In this document: piece by piece, positions 26,770-34,886 of the stretch | Numbering within the stretch: the stretch's first letter is position 1 | Layout of the letters: every line of letters starts with the position of its first letter | Assembly: GCA_020628065.1 (NCBI GenBank) | Contig: JAHDFR010000020.1 | Location: forward strand, 3,892 to 43,074 | Reading direction: 5' to 3' | Length of the DNA: 39,183 bases | Origin: Acidimicrobiales bacterium | Lineage (GTDB): Bacteria; Actinomycetota; Acidimicrobiia; Acidimicrobiales; SZUA-35 | Notes under the pieces: model-generated | Told to the model about the DNA's origin: nothing | The model's input: the letters and a program-made list of their open reading frames with translations, nothing else | Database searches by the model: none | Position numbers and translations under genes: made by a program

Positions 26770-28196
26770 CCCAGACCGTTACCGGACCCGTGGGCGGCGC
26801 AGGTGCCGCTGACTGGTCCGCTGTTTCCGACCTGCTGACCGGCGATATTCAGTCGGCCGAGACGTCGCGTATCGCCGTGTTCGGCCTTGGCTACGTCGGC
26901 ACCGTGACCGCCGCCTGTTTCGCCGGCCTCGGCCATCAGGTGACCGGAATCGACACCAATCCGGACAAGGTGGCTCAGCTCGAGCGAGGTGACAGCCCGG
27001 TCCTGGAGCCCGGAGTGGAAGAACTCCTGGCTTCAGGGCTCGGACTGGGTCGGGTGGCGGCCACAGTGGACATCGACCAGGCGGTGGCCGACAGCGACCT
27101 GGCACTCGTTTGTGTGGGCACGCCGAGTCTCCCCAACGGCAACATCGATCTTCGCTACATCCTGGCGGTGGCCGATGACATCGCCGGAGCGCTGCGTCGG
27201 GCCGACAAGAAGCACTACACCATCGTGATCCGCAGCACGGTGCTCCCCGGCAGCGCCGACAAGGTTCGAGCTGTTCTGGCCGAAAACGGCATCACGACGC
27301 CCGACCATGACGTTCATGTGGTGGTGAACCCGGAGTTTCTACGGGAGGGTCAGGGAGTCGAAGACTTCCTCCGGCCGCCCCTGATCCTGGTTGGGGCCGA
27401 CGACGATTCCGCCGGTGACCGGGTGCTGTCGCTCTACGACGGCATCGAAGCCGAACGGCAGGTGGTTCCGACCCGAGTGGCCGAATTGGTCAAGTACGCC
27501 AACAACAGCTGGCATGCGGTGAAGGTCACGTTCGCCAACGAGATAGGGGTGGTGGCCAAAGCCCTGGATGTTGACGGCGTTGAGGTCATGAGGCTGCTGT
27601 GCCGCGATCACAAACTCAACATTTCCTCGGCCTATATGCGGCCCGGGTTCGCCTGGGGTGGCTCGTGTCTACCCAAGGACGTTCGGGCGGTGAACTTCGC
27701 CGCTAAGAACTCCGATGTGGTGGTTCCGTTGCTGTCCGCCCTGTTGCCCAGCAACGGGATCCACACCTCTCGTCTCATCGATCTTCTGTTGGAGATCGAT
27801 CGCCCCCGCATCGGCTTTGTCGGTCTGGCCTTTAAGCCCGGCACCGACGATCTACGGGAGAGCGCCATGGTTGAGGTGGTCGAGCGGATGAGTGGCAAAG
27901 GCTTCCAGTGCCGGATCCACGACCGGGAGCTGGTGCCCGATGAGCTGGTCGGGGGAAACCTGGCGTTCATTCAACGTGAGCTACCGCACCTCGGTCAGCT
28001 GATGGGTGACGGTCTGGCCGAGCTGGTGGCCGACTCCGACGTGATTGTCGTCTCCAAAGGCTCTGATGAGCTGAACGGATTGCTTTCAAGCGCCGGTCGG
28101 GGGCCCGACTCGGCCAACCCGGTTCACGTGGTCGACCTTGTCGGTCTGCCCGACGATGTTCGGGATTCGATCTCCTACCACGGGGTGGCGTGGTGA
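26766..28196 (+). CDS. Nucleotide-sugar dehydrogenase, GDP-mannose 6-dehydrogenase (AlgD)-like
   Basis: IAVFGLGYVGTVTAACFA; VCVGTPSLPNGNIDLRYI; NPEFLREGQGVEDF; KYANNSWHAVKVTFANEIGVVAKALDVDGVEVM…DHKLNISSAYMRPGFAWGGSCLPKDVRA. Confidence 0.9.
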   Translation: MTQTVTGPVGGAGAADWSAVSDLLTGDIQSAETSRIAVFGLGYVGTVTAACFAGLGHQVTGIDTNPDKVAQLERGDSPVLEPGVEELLASGLGLGRVAATVDIDQAVADSDLALVCVGTPSLPNGNIDLRYILAVADDIAGALRRADKKHYTIVIRSTVLPGSADKVRAVLAENGITTPDHDVHVVVNPEFLREGQGVEDFLRPPLILVGADDDSAGDRVLSLYDGIEAERQVVPTRVAELVKYANNSWHAVKVTFANEIGVVAKALDVDGVEVMRLLCRDHKLNISSAYMRPGFAWGGSCLPKDVRAVNFAAKNSDVVVPLLSALLPSNGIHTSRLIDLLLEIDRPRIGFVGLAFKPGTDDLRESAMVEVVERMSGKGFQCRIHDRELVPDELVGGNLAFIQRELPHLGQLMGDGLAELVADSDVIVVSKGSDELNGLLSSAGRGPDSANPVHVVDLVGLPDDVRDSISYHGVAW

Positions 28197-29404
28197 TGGA
28201 GCAGTCGGAGCAGCAACGTCACGCCCTGTTGGTGGTTGAAAACTGCCCGGTGCCTCACGACCGTCGGGTGTGGAATCAGGCTCGTTCGCTGGTGGCTGAG
28301 GGGTACGACGTCACCGTGATCTCGCCGTCCAGCGAACGGCATGGTCAGAGCACGGAACGTGAACGACGCGACGGGGTGGACATTATTCGCTTCCCCATGC
28401 CGTTCGGTGGGCCGAGGAAGCAGGACTTCATCCTGGAGTACGGCTGGGCCATGCTGGCCATTCACGCGCTGGCACTAAGGCTGTGGTTTTCCAAGCGCTT
28501 CCACATTGTTCATGTGGCCAACCCTCCCGACCTGTTCTTCGGGCTCAAGTGGATGTTCGGCTGGCGGGGCGTGAAGTTCGTGTTCGATCAGCACGACCTT
28601 GGGCCGGAGACCTACCAGAGCAAATTCGAGACCGAACGTACCGGAGCCATGCATCGGCTTCTGTTATGGATCGAGCAGCGTTCCTACCGGGCGGCCGATG
28701 TGGTGGTGGTGACCAACGAGAGTTACCGGGAGCGGGCCGTAGGTCGAGGTGGGAAAGTCCACGATGATGTGTTCACCGTGCGCAACAGTCCCGACCCGGC
28801 GTTGTTCACCCCTCGCCAGGCTCGACCGGAGTTGAAGTCCGGCTACCAGCATCTTGCTGTCTTTGTGGGAACGATGGGCCACCAGGACGGCGCCCACGTA
28901 GTGGTTGACACCGCCCATTACGTACGGTTCACCCTGGGTCGGGACGACATCTTGTTTGTGATGGTGGGAACAGGCGATGCCTTCGAAGAGGTCGAACGTC
29001 GCCACCACGAGTTGGGGCTTGGTGACGGTCTCCGGTTGACGGGCTTTATTTCCGATGACGACATGTTGGACTATTTGGCCACCGCCGACATCGGCTTGGC
29101 CCCCGATCTGGACAGTCCACTCAACAACATCTCCACCATGATCAAAACCATGGACTACATGTCCATGGGCATTCCCGTGGTCAGTTTTGATCTGGTCGAG
29201 TCGAGGCGCTCGGCCGGCGACGCCGCGCTGTACGTCGCCGACAACACCCCGGAGGCCTTCGGCGACGCCGTTGTGGCTTTGCTCGATGACGGCGAGCGCC
29301 GACGGCAGATGGCCGAGTTGGGTCGGGCCCGTATCACCGGCGACTTGTCATGGGCCAACAGTGCCAAGCAGCTGGCGGCCGCCTACGAGCGGGCCTTGGC
29401 CTAG
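28196..29404 (+). CDS. Glycosyltransferase family 4 (GT-B)
   Basis: NCPVPHDRRVWNQARSLVAEGYDVTVISPSS…DNISTMIKTMDYMSMGIPVVSFDLVE-like donor site; ATG overlaps upstream TGA. Confidence 0.88.
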   Translation: MEQSEQQRHALLVVENCPVPHDRRVWNQARSLVAEGYDVTVISPSSERHGQSTERERRDGVDIIRFPMPFGGPRKQDFILEYGWAMLAIHALALRLWFSKRFHIVHVANPPDLFFGLKWMFGWRGVKFVFDQHDLGPETYQSKFETERTGAMHRLLLWIEQRSYRAADVVVVTNESYRERAVGRGGKVHDDVFTVRNSPDPALFTPRQARPELKSGYQHLAVFVGTMGHQDGAHVVVDTAHYVRFTLGRDDILFVMVGTGDAFEEVERRHHELGLGDGLRLTGFISDDDMLDYLATADIGLAPDLDSPLNNISTMIKTMDYMSMGIPVVSFDLVESRRSAGDAALYVADNTPEAFGDAVVALLDDGERRRQMAELGRARITGDLSWANSAKQLAAAYERALA

Positions 29405-29440
29405 CGACTTGTCGTTGCCGACGTCGTTGCCACCTTTTTG

Positions 29441-31147
29441 ATGAGACACCTTCAATCCCCGTCTGGTCGGGTCGCTCTTTGGCCTGCGGCGATGGCCGTT
29501 GCCTTGGTGGCGTCGTCGTGTGCCCCGGGGTCGTCTGAGGGTGGTTCGTTGCCGGACACAACCGTCGTTCTTGCTCCGGATGCCGAGGATGCTGCTACTG
29601 CCGCTGACGGTGACGGCGGGGGGCAAGAGCCGGTCGGTGACGAGTCGTCGGAATCCGCCTCCGACTCGCCGGCCACTATCGACGGAGAACAGGTCGAGAT
29701 CGCTCCCGACCTGCTGGTGGACGTCCTGCCGTACGTCGATTGGTCGGCGGTCGGAGCACGTCGGGCGGCAGCAGGTGCCACTGTTTCCGTCGCCGAATTT
29801 GGTGCTGTGCCTGATGACGGGCAGTCCGACAGTGCGGCGTTTGCGCAGGCCATCCGCTCGGTTGATCGTTCCGACGGCGACGTCGGTGTCGTCGACATTC
29901 CGGCCGGGCGGTTCTTGTTGACCGAGACGTTGCAGCTTCCCAGTTGGACCGTGCTGCGAGGAGCCGGTCGGGACACTGTCCTGAGTATTGATCTCAACGG
30001 CCGCCAGGAGAAAGGCATCGTGGCTGAGGGGCGTGACCCTGGTGGTTGGATGAGCCTTCCCGTCGGTGCCCAGTTGCGCTCAGGCGTGGTCGAAGTCTCC
30101 GATTCCAGCCCGTTCGCTGCTGGTTCGGTTGTCGAGTTCGAACAGGACAACGACGCCGTGGCCATGTACACCGACCCGGCCTGGGATGTTGATTGGGGCG
30201 ATGGTTCGGTTGGAGAGCTGGCTCGTGTGGTCGAAGTGCAAGACGACAGCCTCCGGCTGGAGACCGGATTGAAGAGCGACTATTTGACCGACCTTGGCGC
30301 CCGGGTTCGGGTGACCCGGCCGGTGGAGCAGGTGGGCATCGAGTCGCTGAACGTCGAACGGGTGGACGACGGCTTTGACGACACCATCGTTTTCACCTCG
30401 GCGGTGGATGTTTGGCTGAACGACGTCGAAACCATTCGGACCAACTCGGCTCACATTGAGTTTGTCGAGACCTATCGCTGTTCGGTTACCGATTCGGTGG
30501 TGCACGGCGCCTCCGATTTCGGTGATGGTGGCCGGGCTTACGGTCTGAGCCTGGCCCGCCACGCCACCGACTGCCTGTTGATGAACAACACGTTGTTCGA
30601 CCTGCGACACGCCATCATCATCCAGCTGGGGGCCAGCGGGAACGTCGTCGCCTACAACGATGCTCGGGGTTCTGCTGGTTATGAGGACCGTCAACCGCGG
30701 GCCGACCTGTCGCTCCACGGGCACTGGCCTCAAGCCAACTTGTTTGAGGGCAACATTTTCGACCGGGTGGTTTTTGCCGACTGGTGGGGCCCGGTCGGCC
30801 CGGGCAACACGCTGTTCCGTTCCTGCATACTTGACCATGTGATTGTCACCGATCATTCGCAGGATCAGGCCGTGGTCAACAACACTATTGGTGGCGGCGG
30901 TTTCGGGGTGGACCCGTCGGTTAAGCGGATCTTGTCTTCCGGCAATCGATCGGATCGATCTCGCAGTGACAGTGACAGTCGCAGTGACAGTGATAATGAC
31001 AACGAGCCGGTGGCCGACAACGCCGCCCCCTCTCTTTGGTTGGACGAGCCGCCCGACATCGGATTGGCTGACTGGCCGCCGTTCACTCCAAACACCAATC
31101 CGGCCGACTGCCGTTTGCCGGCATCGGAGAAGTCACCGTTCGGCTGA
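29441..31147 (+). CDS. Secreted lipoprotein with pectate-lyase-like right-handed parallel beta-helix
   Basis: Lipobox-like VALVASSCAPGS; VSVAEFGAVPDDGQSDSAAFAQAIRS…VDIPAGRFLLTETLQLPSWTVLRGAGRDTVL is pectate_lyase_3-like. Confidence 0.82.
   Translation: MRHLQSPSGRVALWPAAMAVALVASSCAPGSSEGGSLPDTTVVLAPDAEDAATAADGDGGGQEPVGDESSESASDSPATIDGEQVEIAPDLLVDVLPYVDWSAVGARRAAAGATVSVAEFGAVPDDGQSDSAAFAQAIRSVDRSDGDVGVVDIPAGRFLLTETLQLPSWTVLRGAGRDTVLSIDLNGRQEKGIVAEGRDPGGWMSLPVGAQLRSGVVEVSDSSPFAAGSVVEFEQDNDAVAMYTDPAWDVDWGDGSVGELARVVEVQDDSLRLETGLKSDYLTDLGARVRVTRPVEQVGIESLNVERVDDGFDDTIVFTSAVDVWLNDVETIRTNSAHIEFVETYRCSVTDSVVHGASDFGDGGRAYGLSLARHATDCLLMNNTLFDLRHAIIIQLGASGNVVAYNDARGSAGYEDRQPRADLSLHGHWPQANLFEGNIFDRVVFADWWGPVGPGNTLFRSCILDHVIVTDHSQDQAVVNNTIGGGGFGVDPSVKRILSSGNRSDRSRSDSDSRSDSDNDNEPVADNAAPSLWLDEPPDIGLADWPPFTPNTNPADCRLPASEKSPFG
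30961..31005 (+). repeat. AGTGAC-type hexamer repeat encoding an SD/DS-rich tract
   Basis: CAGTGACAGTGACAGTCGCAGTGACAGTGATAATGACAAC. Confidence 0.85.
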
Positions 31148-31149
31148 AC

Positions 31150-32268
31150 CTACGAGCCGTCGACGGGAACAATCCCGGAGGGCTGCCAGAACCCACCGCC
31201 GGGGAAGAAGGTGGTGTAGTCGGCCGGGAACGAAGTGAAGCCGGGGAGCACGTCGAGGTTGCCTCCGGTTCCCGAGACTTGAACACCGCGATCGGCGGTC
31301 CAGGTTCCGGAGCCGTCGGTTGCCTCCAGCTGGTCGCCGGATCGTTGTAGCTCGACGGTTCGTCCGTCTACCTGACGGGAGAACACCGACCAGGTGTCAT
31401 TGGCGTCGTCAACGGTGACGGCTACGGCTACGCCTCCGATATCGGCATTGGCCACTCCGGCCGCTCGAACATCGGTGGCCGGGAAGGCCAGCGAGTCCGG
31501 TCCGAATTCGACCACGATGGCCATCTGTTCCAGCTCGAAGCCGTTGATTCGTGCCGGCGCGTCGAGGGCCACTGTGTCGGGGTGAAGCTCGACCCAGTCA
31601 CCCCACTTCGTGAGTGATGAGGGCAACAGCTCCAGTCGGGTTCCGGTCAAGGGGCCCATGATCGCTTCACCTATTGGTTGGCTCCAGACGCTGCCGGTTT
31701 CGTGATCGAACCAGGTCATGGCGTTGCCCCACAGGTCACCCTGGTTGCCGAGAACGATTGGCTGTCCGTTTACTTCTCGGCGATGAACCATCGCCGTGCC
31801 GCAAAGCGGTCACCAGGAGACGAATGTTGGGATACCCCTGTGCATGTCGACCACGATTTCCCGCCTGATCAGGAACCCGACCGGGTAGGCCCGGGCGTCG
31901 CCGTCGATTTCCACTCCGATGATCAGTTCGTCACTGGGCCAGTCGGTGTTCTCCACCGTGCGGAACTCGGGCGTGTACACCGGGAAAATGCCGTCGCGCG
32001 GTATCGACGGGCGGTAGCCGGCCGGGGCGGGCTCACCGGCCGATACCGGGTCGTACAGGTCGGAAGCGAAGTTGGCACTGACCCCTTCCCAGCCGTCGGG
32101 GTGGAAAGAGTCGTCGGAGCTTCCGGGGCCGCTTTGGTCGGGAACGAAGACGACGACGGCGATCACGGCCAGTCCGGCGAGCAGGGCCGACACGGTGGCC
32201 AGGGACAAAAACCGACTCGAACGTTCGGTCGGATACTGATCCGCCTGGTGGGTCGAGGTTGGCTCCAC
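31150..32268 (-). CDS. DUF3179-like membrane-anchored protein with in-frame TGA (31810-31812) at a CxxC position; candidate selenoprotein
   Basis: ORFs 31810-32268 and 31150-31791 are in one frame separated only by TGA: …GIPTFVSW[TGA]PLCGTAMVHRREVNGQPIVLGNQGDLWGNAMTWFDHETGSVWSQPIGEAIMGPLTGTRLELLPSS. N-terminal TM helix; GTG start. Confidence 0.75.
31778..31796 (-). promoter_or_regulatory. Candidate bacterial SECIS hairpin downstream of the in-frame UGA
   Basis: On minus strand UGA-N13-CGGCGAUG-GUU-CAUCGCCG: perfect 8-bp stem, apical loop GUU starting at +22 after UGA. Confidence 0.6.
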
Positions 32269-32358
32269 GGTGGTTGAACCTCTGGTGTGGTCGCTGCTAT
32301 TCCCGCTAGCGACACGGCCGGCTCAGATCAGGTAGCCGGCGCTAGCGTTGGAGTCCGA

Positions 32359-33450
32359 ATGATGATGTGGCTGCAATTTCCGTTCGCCGACTTGGGCTCG
32401 TTCGTCAGTGCCGGTTTTCCGTTGGGGTTGGTGCTGACTGCGTTTGCGTTCGGTGTGCGCCACGGGTTCGACTGGGACCACATCGCCGCCATTTCCGATC
32501 TCAGTGGGTCGGCTGAAAGTCGTCGACGCGGGTTCTCGCTGTCCATGCTGTATGCCGTGGGGCACGCCGCAGTGGTTTTGGCCATTGGCGTGGTCATCGT
32601 GTTGGCCGGTTCGGCCATCCCTGAGGGTTTCGCCCAGGCGTTGGACCAATGGATGGGTCGGGTTGTGGGCGTTACGTTGGTAGCACTCGGCCTTTGGATC
32701 ATCGTTGAACTTGTCCGCAAGGGACGGGACTTCCGCCTGCAGAGCCGATGGATGCTGGTGCTCAAGGGGACCTTCGCCGGTTTCCGGCGGGTTCACCGCT
32801 CGATCGACCCGGCGACCCGGCGATCAGCCCGCCATCTTGAGGTTGAGCACGATCATGAGCACGATCATGAGCACGGACACAGTGACGGTGCTCATGATGA
32901 TGTTCAGGCCCACGATCATGATCATCTCGACCAGTCGGGTGCCTTCGATGTGGTTGAGGACCGCCCCCTGGTCGGGGTCAATGCCGCAGCCGAATCGGAG
33001 CTCGGCGCGGATTCGCCCCGTTGGGTTTCAGGTTGGTTCGGTGGTCGGCACGGCGGCTCACACTCGCACCCTCATTCACATTCACATTCACATTCGCACT
33101 CACACTCACACCGGCATCGGATGTCGTTGGGTGACGTGGGCGGTGGTGCTGCTGTGGGTATTGGTGTTCTCCACGGGGTGGGGATTGAGAGCCCCACACA
33201 GATCGCATTGTTCACCGCTTCGGCGGCCGTGGGTCAGGGCGTCACCGCTTTTGCTCTGCTCATGGCCTGGGTTGTCGGCTTGGTGGTGGCCAATGCCATC
33301 TTGGCCGTGGTCGCCGGCTTCGGTCTGCTGCAAGCCGAACGGTACTTCACGGTTTATGCCGCGGTGGCAGTGACCGTCGGTCTACTTAGCGTCGTGATGG
33401 GTGCCGCCCTACTAGCCGATGTGGAGCTACCGCTTCCCGAACTCAACTAG
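32359..33450 (+). CDS. NiCoT/NicO-like nickel/cobalt transporter with two His-rich loops
   Basis: FGVRHGFDWDHIAAISDLSG; polytopic; EHDHEHDHEHGHSDGAHDD and HSHPHSHSHSHSHSHSHRH. ATG 32359 preceded by TTGGAG. Confidence 0.78.
   Translation: MMMWLQFPFADLGSFVSAGFPLGLVLTAFAFGVRHGFDWDHIAAISDLSGSAESRRRGFSLSMLYAVGHAAVVLAIGVVIVLAGSAIPEGFAQALDQWMGRVVGVTLVALGLWIIVELVRKGRDFRLQSRWMLVLKGTFAGFRRVHRSIDPATRRSARHLEVEHDHEHDHEHGHSDGAHDDVQAHDHDHLDQSGAFDVVEDRPLVGVNAAAESELGADSPRWVSGWFGGRHGGSHSHPHSHSHSHSHSHSHRHRMSLGDVGGGAAVGIGVLHGVGIESPTQIALFTASAAVGQGVTAFALLMAWVVGLVVANAILAVVAGFGLLQAERYFTVYAAVAVTVGLLSVVMGAALLADVELPLPELN
33061..33116 (+). repeat. CAYTCR hexamer repeat encoding (HS)n
   Basis: CACTCGCACCCTCATTCACATTCACATTCACATTCGCACTCACACTCACAC. 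Confidence 0.9.
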
Positions 33451-34886
33451 GGGAGAAGCTCCTGCGCCAGGCTCAGCTGGTCAGGAGTGAATTCCCCGTA
33501 CGTCGAGTTGCTGGGTGAGCCGACCCACAGTCGGGCTACCGCTTCGGCGAAGTCGCCGGCACCGACGCTGAAGTCGTTCAGCCCGTCACCGGCCCACCAG
33601 ACGGCGGGCATGTCCCGGGCCTCGATCCATTCGGCTCGTTCGGAGCCGCCGAAGTGGGTGACGTCGATGGCGTGTCCCAACTCGTGGGCCAGGATTTCGG
33701 CTATGGAGCCCGGAGTGTCGTCATCGTCGACATAGATTTCGATGGATCGGGTTTGCGGGAACGTGAGTCCTCGGTACCCGGGTCGGTCGGTCAGGTAACT
33801 GACTCTCCAACCGGGGAGCACGGCGCGCCAGTCGTAGCTGATTAGTGCTTCGGCCTCGACTCCGAGGGTGGTCGGATCGGTGGCCGCCAGCTCGGTCGGC
33901 GCATCCGCCTGCCTTTCGATCGTTCGCTCCGTTGACTCGTCTACCGATTCACTCACCGATGTTTCGTCTGCTGATTCTTGTATTGCATCGTTTGACTGTT
34001 CGCTGGCTGACTCCCCGTTTGGCCGGGTTGGCTCTTGGGTCGGAGCACCAGACGATCGGGCTTGGATGGCCTGCTCGGTTGTTGTTCCGGTTCCCGATCC
34101 GTCGGTGGTTGAGGCGGTGGACTGACGGGACTCGACGATGACAGTGGTGGGGAACGATGGTGCCTCGATCAGCTGCTCGGCTGCCGGCCGGGCGCCGTCG
34201 GCCCCGACAGTCGTTTGAGATCCGACGATCTCGTCGGGAGAAACCGACGAGATCACAAACGAACCGACAACCGTGGCCGCTACCAACAGCCCGCAGTTCG
34301 GTATAAGGAAGCGGCCGATAAGCGAACGGGTCCGGCTGTCGACCGACTCGTCCAACATGAGCTGCGCCAGCCGGCGCTCGAGCTTGGCCAGCTCAACCTC
34401 AAGGGACTCGCCCAAAACGGCGATGTCGTCGTCGCGAATGGACAGCTCGCTACCCGGCTCGACTCCTCTGAGCAGGTACAGCAGCGAGAGATACCGTTCG
34501 AGGACGGCGTCGACCAGCTGGTCGCCGGACAGCGGGCCGGTTGTGCCTCCGATTTCGAAGCTTTGGCTGCCGACCGCCAGGCGTCGCCCGGGCAGATCAA
34601 CAATCAGTTTGTTGTTGCGTTCAGCCGACACCGATCCAGGTTCCAGGTTGTACAACTCGACGAGCTGCTTCGCCACCGGGTCGGTGAGAAGCACCAAACC
34701 TTGTTCGGCCCGGCTGAGGTAACCGGAGGTGAAGCCACCGTCCGATTGTCGGGCCAGTTCGTCGAGTTCAAGTCCCCGTTCGGCCCGTTTCGATTGCAGC
34801 AGAGCACCGAGTCGATCAGCCGAGATCAGGGAGGGTTTGGTGTCCTGATCGGACTGTGTCGGGCTAAGGGGAGGGGAGGATGTCAT
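33447..34886 (-). CDS. XRE-like HTH - TM - extracytoplasmic HExxH metallopeptidase fusion (paralog A)
   Basis: RLGALLQSKRAERGLELDELARQSDGGFTSGYLSRAEQG HTH; PNCGLLVAATVVGSFVISS TM; EILAHELGHAIDVTHF and GDFAEAVA. ATG at 34886 rather than 35144, because the N-terminal extension is out-of-frame sequence of the neighbour. Confidence 0.8.
   Translation of the reverse strand: MTSSPPLSPTQSDQDTKPSLISADRLGALLQSKRAERGLELDELARQSDGGFTSGYLSRAEQGLVLLTDPVAKQLVELYNLEPGSVSAERNNKLIVDLPGRRLAVGSQSFEIGGTTGPLSGDQLVDAVLERYLSLLYLLRGVEPGSELSIRDDDIAVLGESLEVELAKLERRLAQLMLDESVDSRTRSLIGRFLIPNCGLLVAATVVGSFVISSVSPDEIVGSQTTVGADGARPAAEQLIEAPSFPTTVIVESRQSTASTTDGSGTGTTTEQAIQARSSGAPTQEPTRPNGESASEQSNDAIQESADETSVSESVDESTERTIERQADAPTELAATDPTTLGVEAEALISYDWRAVLPGWRVSYLTDRPGYRGLTFPQTRSIEIYVDDDDTPGSIAEILAHELGHAIDVTHFGGSERAEWIEARDMPAVWWAGDGLNDFSVGAGDFAEAVARLWVGSPSNSTYGEFTPDQLSLAQELLP

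Noticed and set aside
26766-28196. WbpA/WecC-type UDP-GlcNAc or UDP-ManNAc dehydrogenase
   Set aside because: Motifs WHAVKVTFANEIG and DHKLNISSAYMRPGFAWGGSCLPKDVRA match the AlgD GDP-mannose dehydrogenase type better, so a complete WbpA-B-E-D pathway is not claimed.
31150-32268. Split DUF3179 gene as two independent genes
   Set aside because: The second ORF's first Met lies inside the conserved PLCGTAMV motif and has no SD; both parts are one frame separated only by TGA. A simple nonsense pseudogene remains the main alternative and is listed as such.
33061-33116. Microsatellite-type intergenic repeat
   Set aside because: It is within the coding frame and encodes the His-rich loop of the transporter, so it is explained by protein function.
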